A stretch of DNA of 47,810 bases. It comes from Saprolegnia diclina VS20 (Eukaryota; Oomycota; Saprolegniomycetes; Saprolegniales; Saprolegniaceae). Both the position numbers and the translations under genes were made by a program. The stretch is from contig NW_008246128.1 of the NCBI RefSeq assembly GCF_000281045.1, forward strand, positions 192,611 through 240,420, read 5' to 3'. The stretch's first letter is position 1, and each line of letters starts with the position of its first letter. Under the pieces are notes generated by a model. That model was not told the DNA's origin, searched no databases, and was given only the letters and a program-made list of their open reading frames with translations. Positions 21,405 to 33,000 of the stretch are shown in pieces.

Positions 21405-23630
21405 ATGACGGACCCGGCGATGGCGTTCCACGAGCACATCGCTGCCTTCTACATGGCGCTCGCGGAAGACAAGCTCGATGGCCTTGTGGACGCGCTGCAA
21501 AGCCTGCGCGAAGCTGCGAAGGAGGCGGCGGCGTCGCCCGAGAGCGCGCTCCTGGAAGAGGCACGACGACCGATGTGTACGTTCGCTCATCGTCATGTAG
21601 ATGCTGCGCGACTGCGAGCAAAAGGCCATCACCAAGGGCCCGGCCGCGGTCCAGCAGTTTGGCGACTTTGTGTTGCCCAAGACGGGCGCGCTAAACAAGC
21701 GTCGGCCTGTCGCATCCGACGACCTCGCCGGCCAACTCAAGGCCCTCGAAGACGATCTCTTGCTCGTGCTCAACGCGTTTTACACGGCGCAGACGCTCGA
21801 TAGCACAGATGCGTCGCTGCATCGGCTGCGCGACTACATGACGGCCGATGCGAGCCAGCGCGGTGGTCTTCGTCTTGACCAGTTCAAGCGGCTCAAGACG
21901 TCGGCCAAGCTCAACGCCGACGGCTACATTGACCGGCATATCCACCTCGAGGCGCTCACGGGGCTCTTCCAGGACGCCTCGCACCTCCTGCAGTACATTG
22001 AGCAGACGGTGTGGCCGCACCAAGTCGCCGCGACCTTTGCGCCCTTGCACAAGCGTATCCTCGACGTGGTCCTCGACGTTCTCGCCATGTACGGCAACGA
22101 CGCGCGCCTCCTCGCGTGGGAGCGCAAGATCAGCATGAACCATGGGCAGGTCGAAGCCGACGAGAGTCTCCAGATGATCGATTTGCTCTTGGACGAACTC
22201 GCTACGATCCTCCAGTGGGGCTTTCAGTACACGGCTTCGGTCCTCGACGTGGCCGCCCACGCTGGTCTCTCGGCCAAAATCGCCGAGCTCAACGGCGTCT
22301 ACCTCCTCCTCGAGCAGTTTTACATTTCGCAGAGCGTCCGGAAGGCCGTCGCGATTGCCGAGCCCGAAGAAGTCGAGCCGCACGTGTTTGAGATCAGGTG
22401 TGTCGTAGGGTTAGGGTTCTATGTTTCATTTTTCACAGTTGAAGTATATCCTGCATTTGTCTAGTACGGTGCAGGACACGTCGTTCGTGCTCGACAAGGC
22501 CTTTGCCCGCGCGAATCAGAGGTGTCTCTCTCGACTTTGGCAACGCACGCTCAGGGAATACGTTGCCTAGTATGCACTACCACACGGTGCTCGCGATCGT
22601 GATTGCCATCGTCGAGGCGCTCGATGGAACGTTCATGCCGTCGATTCTGGCGCTACCCGATCGCAGCTTTGAGCTGCCGCTGCCGGTCACGTCGCCCCGA
22701 GCGACGACCGAGCCGAACGAAGCGTCGAGTACTGGCGACGACGAAAAGTCGTTTGGTGACGCGCTCTTGGAGGTCGTCGAGATGGACCTCACAGCGCAGT
22801 TGCAGCGCCAGGCCAAGATGATGATGGCCATCAACTCGGCGCACAAGAGCTCGGCGTACGTCGATACGCTGCATGCGCGGTTGCACGAGCTCTCGTTTCC
22901 GCCGTTTCCGCCGCTTCTCGAGTGTCTCCCAAAAGCACTGAGTGACTTGCAAGCCGACGTCGGTCAAGTCATTACGGTCGGCACGCAAGAGCTGTATGCG
23001 ATCGCGCTCCAGGCCAAACTACGGGCGTACTGTGACGCGTCGATTCCACAGTGGCAGTTTGAGCTCAACTTGGAGTCGTTCGAGTACTTTGACGTGCACG
23101 ACTCGCCGCTGCGTCGCCTTGTCCATCAGGTTTCGCGCTCTTTGGATGACGACGACGCATCATCGTTGGTGGTAGGTGCTGCGGGAAAAGGCCCTCCGGC
23201 GCTTCCGACGTGGCCTCAACAGCGTGACGTTTGAGCGGCTCTGGCGCGCGGTCGTCGTCGATCTTTGCACGTGGATGGAAGAAGGGATTCAGACCAAGCA
23301 GTTTAACGAGTGGGGCGCCATGCAGCTGGACCGTGACGTGCGCAGCGTCATGCAGCTCTGCGCCAAGTTCCCGACCGAGCCACTGAGTCTCCTCACCGAG
23401 TTTACCCGTCTCGACCAGGTTGGTGCTGCATGGCAAGGCGTCTGTGAGAACAAAGTGGCTAGATTGTGCTGCTGGTCAATATGGTCCAAGCCAGCGACGT
23501 CCTCGAGTACGACAGCATTCGGTCGACCTTGTCGATTGCCGAGATCCAAGCCCGCCTCCAGCTGCGCTTCCGGAAGAGCAGCATTGGCCACGTCGTACAG
23601 CAGCTGCACGCTGCGTCGCCGTCGAGTTAG
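21405..23630 (+). CDS. COG4: Conserved oligomeric Golgi complex subunit 4 (COG4)
   Basis: Six exons: 21405-21560, 21601-22397, 22465-22521, 22571-23129, 23176-23418 and 23463-23630; 659 residues, shorter than animal COG4 (about 785). COG is a tethering complex for retrograde vesicles in the Golgi. Family stretches are ELNGVYLLLEQFYISQSVRK followed by AVA, then STVQDTSFVLDKAFARA (the Asp/Phe-rich core), ERLWRAVVVDLCTWMEEGI, QFNEWGAMQLDRDVRSV and the C-terminal LLVNMVQASDVLEYD. The first intron as drawn (21561-21600) has a GC donor; no GT donor restores the frame there. If that intron is wrong, translation may start at 21601 (MLRDCEQKA). The gene is tail-to-tail with the HMG-like gene, 77 bp apart. 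Confidence 0.85.
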
Positions 23631-23707
23631 CCTACATTGACCACAAGACAAGTCGATTCGACCAATATATAAAGAAAAACATGGAAGGCCGACGATCGTA
23701 GGGGAGT

Positions 23708-24635
23708 CTACCCGAACGCGCCCATGGGCAAGTGCATCATGTTGTCGTCGCTGTCGTCTTCGTCGCTTGGCGCAACGCTGCTGCCGCCGCTCGACCCGTC
23801 GTCCAAGTCCAGCGGTCGGACGGTCGGCGGCGGTGGCGCGTCGGCCTTTTTAGCTTTTTTTGTCGGCGTCTTCTTGGGCGTCGCATTGGCCGTCGGCTTG
23901 CGCGGCGCCTTGACCTGTGGCGACTTGCGCGGCTTCTTGGGCTCGGGCGCCGCCGATGGATCCTTCTTCTTGGGCGGTGGGCGCTTGCGCGGCGCGGGCT
24001 TGGGCTTGGACTCGTCGGTCGCGATCGGCGCTGCGGCAGGTTTCGGCTTGGCGCGCGACTTGGATGGAGCTTTCTTGGCAGCGACCAAAGGTCCGTCGAC
24101 CTTCTCTTCCTTCTTGACCGCTTTGGCGACGACGGGCTTGGTCGGTGGCGCCGTCGGTGGAGCCTAAGAGAGGACCATGAGACGCGCCATTCGACCTTCT
24201 GACGTGCTACCACTGGCTTTTCAGCATATGTCTTGAGGTCGCGTTGCCATTCCTATATCGACGTGAGTGCAAGTCTGGCCCGTACGTTAGAACCTCTTGG
24301 GCATCGGCCGGTAGCGCATCCCATGCGTCGTCGAGTGCCCGCGATATCTTGTTGCGGGAGGCGAGTGGGAATTGCCTCCGCATGGCGCGCCGCGTGTGGC
24401 GGACGAAGAGCGTCTTGGCGGTCATGAGCGCGCCGAGATCCGCATCGGCGGCGCGGACGAGGTTGCGCCGGCGGACGCGGATGCGGACGAGCTTGTCGGT
24501 CAGGATGGCCTTGTCCGTATGGAGATCCTCAAGCTGCTCGGCGGCGAGCGCGTAGGCAGCGGCGAGGCGCTGCGTCTCGGCCTGCAGGCGCATGAAGCGC
24601 GCATGGAGCTGCGCGTACTCGGGCTCGGCGGCCAT
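23708..24635 (-). CDS. HMG-box-like nuclear protein with coiled coil and Lys/Pro-rich tail
   Basis: Three exons: 24635-24294, 24252-24211 and 24163-23708; introns of 41 and 47 nt; 279 residues. Residues ~5-60 form a likely coiled coil (QAETQRLAAAYALAAEQLED). Residues ~73-125 resemble an HMG box: TLFVRHTRRAMRRQFPLASR, then ISRALDDAWDALPADAQEEW and a final KTYAEK, with the spaced Trp and Leu of that fold. The remaining ~150 residues are rich in Lys, Pro and Ala, like a histone H1 or DNA-binding tail, and end in an acidic patch SDEDDSDDN. A chromatin or DNA-binding role is inferred. The HMG match is by pattern only. Confidence 0.65.
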
Positions 24636-25427
24636 ACGTCTTGGCTCCAAGCAACCGCAAGTAACCGGATGCGTCCGCATACACGAGCGATGGGACTCGA
24701 CGGAATTGGATAAAAACACGCCACCTTGAAATGTTGCGCGCCGCTGCGCCATGCACCGTGCTGTCGCAACGGCCGCTCGACACGTCGACGTGGTGTGCTT
24801 GGTACGCAGTACATTAGTAGACCGTATCGACTATGTTTTGCGCAGGGTAGAGCCCATGTGTAAGCTTAGTTCTTTGGTGAAGCGTCGATCCGACCGGTTG
24901 AAGACAGGATCGGCCGGGTTGGAGCCTGCCAATACCTGCGGCAAAGACAGCGCTCCAAAGGAAGGGCCAATGACGCCGCGCATGGCTGGAGGCGTCAAAC
25001 AGAGAGAATATGCTCTACTGAATCGGATGGAATGATATTTCATGAATGGTATGGTCAGCGTCGTGAAACTCAAATTTTGCGTTTGGACGAGGAAGATTTT
25101 CATGGATTGCATGTTTGGACAAGCCAAGGTACACAGTAGAGAAGGCTCCATCTGCAATAGTTTGGTGCATCGACTGTGTGCCGACCGATTCTATGCGTTG
25201 GCCATCGCTCGCGTGGTGTCGGCTGCAGAGCCCAAGATCGAGCCGCGGGTGTTGCGTGGTTTTAGCCATAGGCGTGGCTGGGCTACTAATTGTGGCGTCT
25301 CGCCATATTTACCACATGAAGTCACCTGTTGGAAACGATGGGTGCCCATAGAAAGAGCAAGCTTAGAGTTTAAAACAGGTACATTGAACAGCGGGCCCCA
25401 CGAAGTCACATTGAAAATCGCGGAAGG
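24636..25427. other. intergenic, divergent promoter region with a possible old copia fragment
   Basis: Upstream region shared by the HMG-like gene and V-ATPase subunit H. Its base composition is less GC-rich than the genes around it. A weak Ty1/copia-like stretch lies at about 25015-25269 on the minus strand. Nothing else recognised. Confidence 0.45.
25015..25269 (-). mobile_element. Possible fossil fragment of a Ty1/copia-type LTR retrotransposon
   Basis: A short minus-strand stretch faintly resembles the region after the protease in copia Pol proteins, where a GTQS-type turn is followed by a VYLGLSKH-type strand and a KFEFHD-like strand. It is a small, broken piece with no ends or other parts visible, and appears old. 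The match is by eye and weak; it may be chance. Confidence 0.25.
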
Positions 25428-27193
25428 ATGGCAAGCCTCAACAGCGGCGCGGACGCCAAGATGAACGCGCTCGACGTGGCACTCGCCCGCGAAGAGGCCC
25501 TCGCCAAGTTCAAGGACATCAACTGGGGCACGTACTCGCGCCCGGGCGGCTTCTCGCTCGACAAGCACGAGATCAGCGCGATCAAGGAGATGGAGACAAC
25601 GGCCAAGAACGCGGCCGCGCACGAGGAGCAGGCCGACGTGGTCATTGACACGTTCCTGCGCGAGTCGGGCGAGTTCCTCGGCCATGGCCTCCTCAAGCTC
25701 ATCAAGAACGTCACGGAGCCGTCCGTGCTGCGCTACGCCTTTGCGCGCATCGACGAGCTTCTGCCCGGTACGTATATAGTATCCTACATCGATCTGGACG
25801 ACTTATGTTTTCGCATGCAGATGGCGGCCGCCTCCGCAAGCGCATCGAGTACTTTGTCCCCGAGGGCACGACCGTCGATGCGGCACCGTTCCTTCGCCTC
25901 CTGCGCAGCGAGACCGGCTACACGCAGTATGCGGCCGGCCACATTCTCGCCCAGTTCTTAACGTAGGCGCTACCAATACAGAATACAGATGGGATATGGA
26001 GCGATCATGTAGGGTGCGCGTCAAGGAGCAGGACATTGCCGCGCTCATCCAGTGGATCTTGGACGCGCTCAAGGCGTCGGCCAACATGGTCGACGCGGCC
26101 CGTGCGGCGGCGGCGCGTAACGCGGTCACGACGCTCATGGTGCTCCTCCGCAACAACACGGCGCGTCTCCTCTTCACAAAGGCCGATGGCATGAAGAGGT
26201 ATTTCTGTGGATTCGATTGAGGTACCGATGACACGCCATTCGTGCTGCTAGCGTCGCCGAGGTCATGAAGAACTGCCAAGGTCGCGCCCAGCTGGCTTAC
26301 GAAGTGCGTCTCGATACGTATAATGCGGTCGACTCACATGGCTCTCTTGGTAGCTGAGCTTTTGCCTCTGGACGCTGTCGTTCTGCCCGGACGCGGTTGA
26401 GAAGTTTGGCTCATCTGGTGCTGTGCACGCTTTGATCCAGCAGGTGACGACGACGCATGCGTCACGACGTCTTGTGCTCACTGTGTGGTGTAGGTCATTG
26501 CGGCGCCGCGTGAGAAGGTCGTGCGCGTGGCCTTGGAGGCGTTGCAGGTTGGCACCGTCACCGGCTGCGAATCTTATTCTCGGCATTTAGAACCTCCTCG
26601 GCAAGCAGAACGGTCAGTACAACGAGAGCATGATTGACGGCGGTCTGCTCAAGACGCTGACGAACCTCCGTGACCGCAAGTGGACCGACGACGACATCAC
26701 CAAGTCGATCCAGGCCGTCCGTGACGTGCTCATTCGTGAGTTCAAGGAGCTCAAGTACGTCGTTTGGTTGGATTTTCGGAAGTAATTGCGTGCTGCTAGC
26801 ACGATGGAGCGCTACGAGAAGGAGCTGCGCACGGGCGCCCTCAACTGGGGTCTCTTGCATACGGACAAGTTTTGGCGAGAAAACTACATGGCGTTTGAGC
26901 TCAAGGAGTTTGAGCTCATTCGGTACGACGCCATTTTCACCCTTTATCTATACCAAAAGGGTAGGCTGCTCATTGAGCTCCTCGAGTCGGAGGACCCCAA
27001 GACGGTCGCGGTCGCGCTCTACGATCTCGGCGACTTTGTGCGCTTTTACCCCAACGGCAAGCACATCGCCAAGCGCCTCGGCGCGAAGAAGGTCGCGATG
27101 AAACTCATGACGCACGAGAACGCCGAAGTCCAGAAGCACGCGCTCCAGTGCATCTCCAAGATGATGGTCAATAAGTGGGAGTTTGTCAAGTAA
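25428..27193 (+). CDS. VMA13: V-type H+-ATPase subunit H (VMA13)
   Basis: Nine exons: 25428-25767, 25821-25962, 26013-26198, 26252-26303, 26354-26443, 26494-26547, 26591-26754, 26800-26922 and 26965-27193. Introns are 42-53 nt; 459 residues (human 483). Subunit H is a HEAT/armadillo-type regulator that bridges the V1 sector to V0 and silences free V1. Clear family stretches are ELSFCLWTLSFCPDAVEKF, RVALEALQNLLG, ERYEKELRTGALNWGLLHTD, KFWRENYMAFELKEFELI, LIELLESEDPKTVAVALYDL and the final HALQCISKMMVNKWEFV. Every exon joint keeps frame and family alignment. Confidence 0.96.
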
Positions 27194-28338
27194 GCGCAAC
27201 GACGACGAGACCAACCCCGGCGCGACGGCTGGATACCTGGATAAGCATGCGTGCGTCTATCCAAAATCGGACGATTGTGTTTTTGAACTGTGGTGGATCG
27301 AGAGGTGTATTGATGCGTGTCGACGACGTACAGTGGAATGTGATATCGAAATTGCACCGAAATTGATATTTTTCTACAATTGTATTGCAATAAAAGGAAT
27401 GGAATTCCAGAATTCCAGAATTAATTTTCAGGGACATTGGCAAACGGATAGGGATCGACCGAACATCCGCTGCTCCCGGCTACAACGCCAGAGTGTTCCT
27501 TGTGGGTCCCCGCTAGCCGGAAATTGAGCTGTCCTTGGCTCAACCTGCTTGTGTTGTGTACTCCGCTCGGCCATTGCAGGGCTGAGGCGCAGATCACCTA
27601 TCTGTAGACGTGCAAAAGGTAGGATTAGGGTTTGTGTAGGTTATTTTAGTGTATTGGCATGGCTCTGCGGTCGTTCCTCGGATCTGGCAGCCCGCCACGG
27701 GCGATGTGCAGCCATACCTCAGCCTCGTTGCTTGCACGGGTCGTTGCCGAGGCTTGGAGTGATGGTTCTCTGAACCTTTGCGGTCATTGCAGGGGGTAAT
27801 GGACTGCTTTTGTGTAGTGGACAACTCGGATAGAATTTAGCAGTTTGAATCTTGTCCATCTGCCATCTGTAGGTTCTGTGCGATCCACCGCCATCTCCAA
27901 CGAAACGCAGCGCTTCGCTTTCGTGGTAGCGACTGCTACGTGCTCTCACATACGCCCAAGATGGTGACCTACCACTGCCTCGGCTTGTGTGGTGCGCTGC
28001 ACCTCCAGTATGAAACAGACGTCGTCCTCGGCTCCAGTCTTGGCGGGGTTTGACGGCAGGTCATGAACCGAGATCGCGTGATTGGTGTTCATTTTGGTGC
28101 GGCAATGTCGCTGGCTTTTGTGGCAGTGTCTTGCTGTTGTTGTCGCTTTGGCCTGCCCACGCCTCGACAGCGCTCTCATACTTATACCAGAGGCGTCAGC
28201 ATAGCTGTGTTGAACCGGCATCGAAATCCTGCAACGCAATATGATTGGTGGCCACAATCCGGATAACGAACGATTATACGGACATGCTTGTGACTGGCCA
28301 TGGCACTTCAACTTGGCATCGCCGAGACACCGATCCCG
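27194..28338. other. intergenic, nothing recognised
   Basis: About 1.1 kb between subunit H and LYAR, both on the plus strand. It is AT-rich near 27360-27430. Open frames on both strands show no domain pattern. The long minus-strand frame through here (27946-29286) is mostly the shadow of LYAR. Confidence 0.45.
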
Positions 28339-29154
28339 ATGGTCTTCTTTGTCTGCGAAGGCTGCAACGAGACGCTCAAGAAGAACAAGGTCGACCAGCA
28401 CGCGGCGCGGTGCCGCAACTGCTGGGCCGTGACGTGCGTCGACTGCTCGGTCGTCTTCAAGGGCAACGACTACGCCGCGCACACGACGTGCATCTCGGAG
28501 GCCGAGAAGTACCAAGGCGCGCTCTTCCAGGGCGAGAAGGGCAAGGCGGCTGCGAAGCGCAACCCGCAGGAGCGCTGGATGGACCTGATCACGTCCGTGA
28601 CCGCGCCGGAACCCAAGGTGCAGCAGGCGCTGCAGCGCATCCAAGGCTACGACAACGTGCCGCGCAAGAAGGGCAAGTTTATGAACTTTCTCAAGAATTC
28701 GATCGGCGCCCAAAGCGGCGGCCTCGAAGAAAAGCTCTGGACGTTCCTTGAGACCGAGTTCAACAAGCTCAAGGAGCCGGAAGCCCCCGCCAAGCGCAAG
28801 GCCGACGAGGACGCGACGGACGAGAGCAGCAAGAAGCAAAAGACCGAGCCCGAGACCGAGGGCCTGTCCGCGCTGGCATCGCACGTCAAGGGATATCTGG
28901 CGACACAAACCGATGAGACCGTGATCGAGCTCTCGGCCGACGAGAAGAAATGGGTCAAGGCCATGAAGAGCCTCGTCAAGAAGGCCGACGGGCGCCGCAT
29001 GGGCAAGAAGGCACTGCGCAAGGCCACGCTCGCGTACGTGCAAGACAAGCACCCGGAGCTCAATGCGTCCAAGGTCGCGTTCAAGGCGGCTTCGAAAAAG
29101 ACTTCCGGTGTCTTGACCCGGGACGGCGACTACTTTGTGCTCAAGGCCGAGTAG
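28339..29154 (+). CDS. LYAR: LYAR-type cell growth-regulating nucleolar protein
   Basis: Single exon, 271 residues. LYAR proteins are nucleolar, bind nucleic acid and take part in rRNA processing and growth control. The universal start MVFFVCEGC sets the ATG at 28339, although the frame is open from an ATG 39 nt upstream. Two C2HC zinc fingers follow: CEGCNETLKKNKVDQHAARC and CVDC....H.TC (from KGNDYAAHTTCISEAEKYQG). The conserved DNVPRKKGKFMNFLKNS comes next, then a Lys/Glu-rich linker with a likely nuclear signal (KRKAD, KKQK). The C-terminal block is a basic DNA/RNA-binding fold, with KKALRKATLAYVQDKHPE and a terminal DGDYFVLKAE. Confidence 0.93.
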   Translation: MVFFVCEGCNETLKKNKVDQHAARCRNCWAVTCVDCSVVFKGNDYAAHTTCISEAEKYQGALFQGEKGKAAAKRNPQERWMDLITSVTAPEPKVQQALQRIQGYDNVPRKKGKFMNFLKNSIGAQSGGLEEKLWTFLETEFNKLKEPEAPAKRKADEDATDESSKKQKTEPETEGLSALASHVKGYLATQTDETVIELSADEKKWVKAMKSLVKKADGRRMGKKALRKATLAYVQDKHPELNASKVAFKAASKKTSGVLTRDGDYFVLKAE

Positions 29155-30024
29155 ATTCGATTTATAACTTCTTGACGCTACGTTCTTGGAAGAGCCGCGG
29201 GGTCCATGAAGGGGCCGCATCAAGGAGCCGTGTCCCGTGTTGACCATGTCCGTAGCCGAGGTGCGATGCAGTGCCGAAAGCTGCAATGGCGAGACGGTTC
29301 ACATAGCACCAGGTGTCATCACCGCAGGACGCTTGCTGGTTCAAGGACGACGACGCCCTGCGTCATGAGTCGAGAGCAGGCTCGAAACACGGCGAAGGAG
29401 CCTTCCCAACGCAGTGACGTCAATCGCAGAAATCCCTGGACTAGCGGCCGTAGGATACCTAGTTGTCGGACCAGCGGTCGCCCGTGTATGCAAGAGGTAC
29501 ACATATCCGCGCCGAGCTATCCTAAATAGGCTATCCAAAGCGCACAGGTGACCGCTGGGAACACGGCGCTCGCCTCCCCGAGAGAGGCAGGTCACTTTTG
29601 CAAATACAGTGCACTGGATGAAGAGGACACCAACGCCATCTACCTCATGTATGATGAGTCCTGGCAACTGCTGCTCACCGATGGACCATGGGCATTCAAG
29701 TTGAAGGAGCTGTGTCCTGTGCCCCGGCTTTGTGGTCAAATCTGATTGTGCCCCGGGGTACTGAACTCGACACCACGTTCGATGGACCTCTCCTCTATAT
29801 CGGTCCAGCAATTTTGGTCGGTCGACCGAGCGTACACATACAGTGGCGTGGACTTGGCGACGTTAGTGACTACTTGTTCGCGCCGTCGACTCTTCCTTGG
29901 ACCCCTTGCACCGAACGACGACCGCGCTTTTTGACGAACAGGTGTTCGTATCCGGATTCCGGATACGACAAGCGACAGCTCGAATATTACATATTGACGA
30001 GTGTTCCCCTCGACCTCGACGACG
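29155..30024. other. intergenic, promoter region of the myosin gene
   Basis: About 870 bp. Small frames (for example at 29548-29745) have no recognised domain. No repeat or RNA gene was seen. Confidence 0.45.
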
Positions 30025-33000
30025 ATGGACGAGCGCTTCCGCGTGGACTCGTCGGCGTCCTCCGAGTTGGCAGAGCAGCCGATGGACATGGACCGCCCCG
30101 AGCAGTGGGTCTGGTGCCCCGACGATGCCCTCGTGTGCGTACCCGGCGTCATTGTGGCCCAAGGCGCGGACGCCAACACGCTCATCGTGCACACGGAAGA
30201 TGGCGAGGAGCGGCAACTCGACATTGACGAGGCGCTGCCTGTGTGCATGGACCTCTCGCGCCGGGTCTCGGACGTCGCCGAGCTTTTCTTGCAGCGGCCC
30301 GAGGCGCCGCCGGACCAAGCCGACGCGATCACGGCGCGCTTGCATGGCAACCTCACGGGGCGCAACGAGACACAGGCGCAAGCGCTCGAGCACGCGCTAC
30401 TGTACACGCTTCGTACGCGGTACCGCGACGAGCAGATCTACACCGAGTGTGGCGCGTCCGTCCTGCTTAGCATGAACCCGAAGCGGCCCGTGCCACTGTA
30501 CACGCCGGACCGTATCCGCGCGTACCGCCACCGACAGACGCTCCACGAGCTCCCACCGCACCTCTTTGGCCTCGCGGAAGATGCGATGCGTGCGCTGCAC
30601 GAGTCGGGCGACGACCAAGCGATTGTGCTCCTCGGCGAGAGCGGGTCGGGCAAGTCGGAAGCTGCCAAGCTCGTCTTGCAGTACCTCTGCCACCACGAAC
30701 AGTCGCGCGGTAGCATTCGCACCAAGTCGCGCTCCAACGCCAGCGAAGGCAGCGCCGCGTCGTCGTCGTCGTCGATCTCGGTGCACATCCCCGTCGAAGA
30801 GCAGATTCTCCATGCGGTCGCGGTGCTCGAGGCCTTCGGGCATGTGCGCTTGGGGTCCAATGCCAATGCGTCTCGCGTTGCCAAGCTCACGTCAGTCGAC
30901 TACGACACGCACGGCCGCCTCCTCGCGGGCAGTGTGACCACGTACGGCTTGGAGAAGGCGCGCGTGGTGCAGACCAAGGAGCGCAACTTCCACATATTTC
31001 ACTACCTGCTGGCGGAAGCCAGTGTCAACCCGACGCTCTGCGACATCCTCGACTTGCCCGATACGGTGCTGGCCAATACGTCGCCCTTTGCATTTGCCCC
31101 CGGGGAGATTCGACAAAGCGACGCCGCCAAGTACGCGGACGTGGTCGCAAGCCTCGCCGCGCTGCGCGTACCGTCGCACCACGTGCAGAACATGATGAAG
31201 GTCCTCGCGGTCATCTTGCATCTCGGCAATGTCGTCTTTGTACCGGCGACGGCGCACGACACGTCGGAGAATGCGAGCTGCGTCGTCCTCGACGCGTCGA
31301 GCCAAAGTCTGCTCCGCGCTGCGAGTCTGCTCGAGGTCGAAGCCAGCGTCCTCGACCACTACTTTCGCACGCGCAAGATGGTCACGTCCAACCACCAGTC
31401 GTCGCTCAAGATTGTGAGCGTGAGCCAAGCGGCGCGGGCGCGCGATACGTTTTGCCGAAATCTGTACGAAGCGCTTTTTAATGCGGTGGTGTACCGTATG
31501 AACGCCAGCCTCCGCTCCAAGGTCGAGCGCTACGAGAAGAGCAACATCATGGTCGAGAACCGGGGCATCCACGTGCTCGATGGCTTTGGCTTTGACATGG
31601 TCGCGGACCCGTCGTCCTCCTCTGCCACGTCGTCGTCGTCCTTGCTCGACGATACCATGCTGCTCGTGCACGTCCAAGGCCTCGAGACGCTCCACGCCCA
31701 TTACTGGGCCGAGAAGGCGCGGTCGTTCTACCTCTCACGCGTCTTTGAGTCGCCGGCCGCGGCGTCACCGTTGGACCCGTCCAAGTACGTCCGCCTGTAC
31801 GAAGCGGCACCGGCGGGTATCTACGTCGTGCTGAACGAGCACATGGCGTCCAAGACCAAGCAAGCCCATGACGCGCACTTTGTCAACAAGCTCCTCGTGG
31901 CCAATGAAAACATTGGCAACCCGTCGCTGCAACCCGTGTTGCCGTCATCGACCAACAAGAAGAACTACAAGCTGCAGTTCCTCGTGCACCACTCGGCGGG
32001 CTCGATCATCTATGAAGCAGAGGACATGGCGCGCCGGAACAACAAGAGCGTGTCGTCGACCGCCGCCGCGATTCTCAAGTCGTCGCGCAACAGCTTTGTC
32101 AAAGGCCTTGTGGACCGGTATGGCAACTCGCCGACGCACGCGGCGAGCGCGTCGGCCGCACACGTCCGGATTGCTGTCAACTTTAGCGCGATCAAGGCGA
32201 ACCAACCGGACACCAACTCGGTCGCGACCGACCTCTTGCAGCAGGCAAGTGCGCTCTTTGACGGGCTCTCGGGCATGGGGCAGCACTTTGTCGTATGTGT
32301 CAACCCGGCCCAGTCGGCTGCGATTGACGTCGACGCGCGCTATGTGCTCCGACAGCTGCGGTCGTTCCAGGTCCTCGCGCTCATGCACGCGTCGCAGCGG
32401 AACCTCTCGGTGCAGATGACGCCGCCCCACTTTTTTGCGCGGTATCGGCACCTCTGCGGCCACCGAAACACGCTCGAGTCGCTCGTGCGGTCGCTCACGG
32501 CGATTGGCGTCCTCGAAGACCTGACGTGGCGCGTCGACAACAACCAAGTGTGGCTCACGCTCCACCAGCGCAAGAAGCTCGAAAAGGTCCGCGAGGTGTG
32601 CCTCAACGCCAATGCGACCATGCTGCAGCGGAATTTGCAGCGCGGCGTGTACCGCAAGCTCTGTCTGCGCCGCCGGCATGGCCTACAGAGTCTGCGTGAC
32701 GCCATGCACACCCGCGACCGTGCCGGCATTCAGCAAGGCCTGGCGTTTGCAAAGACGTGGGTCGACCCGAATGCGCAGGTCCGCCTCCTTGTGTCGGCCA
32801 CGGCGATGCTGCACCAGATTGAGGAAGAGTCGTACTTGGTGTCGCTCTTGGACGACGCGCTCCGAATGGACGTCAAGATTGTACTGCAGTTTGCGCTGCA
32901 CACGGTGACGACGCTGAGTCCGTCGTGGAAGCCCGAAATGCTCAAGAGTGCGTCGACGCGCTTGCGTCACAAGACGACCATGGACAATGCGATGACGGCG

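Noticed and set aside
22398-22464. Telomere-like GGGTTAGGGTT in COG4 intron 2
   Set aside because: Fewer than two repeat units inside a normal short intron; no sign of an interstitial telomere.
27946-29286. 446-codon minus-strand frame
   Set aside because: Mostly the antisense shadow of LYAR, whose zinc fingers and conserved blocks are on the plus strand.
29548-29745. Small ORF (65 codons) upstream of the myosin
   Set aside because: No domain, no coding bias and no conserved start context; could be chance.
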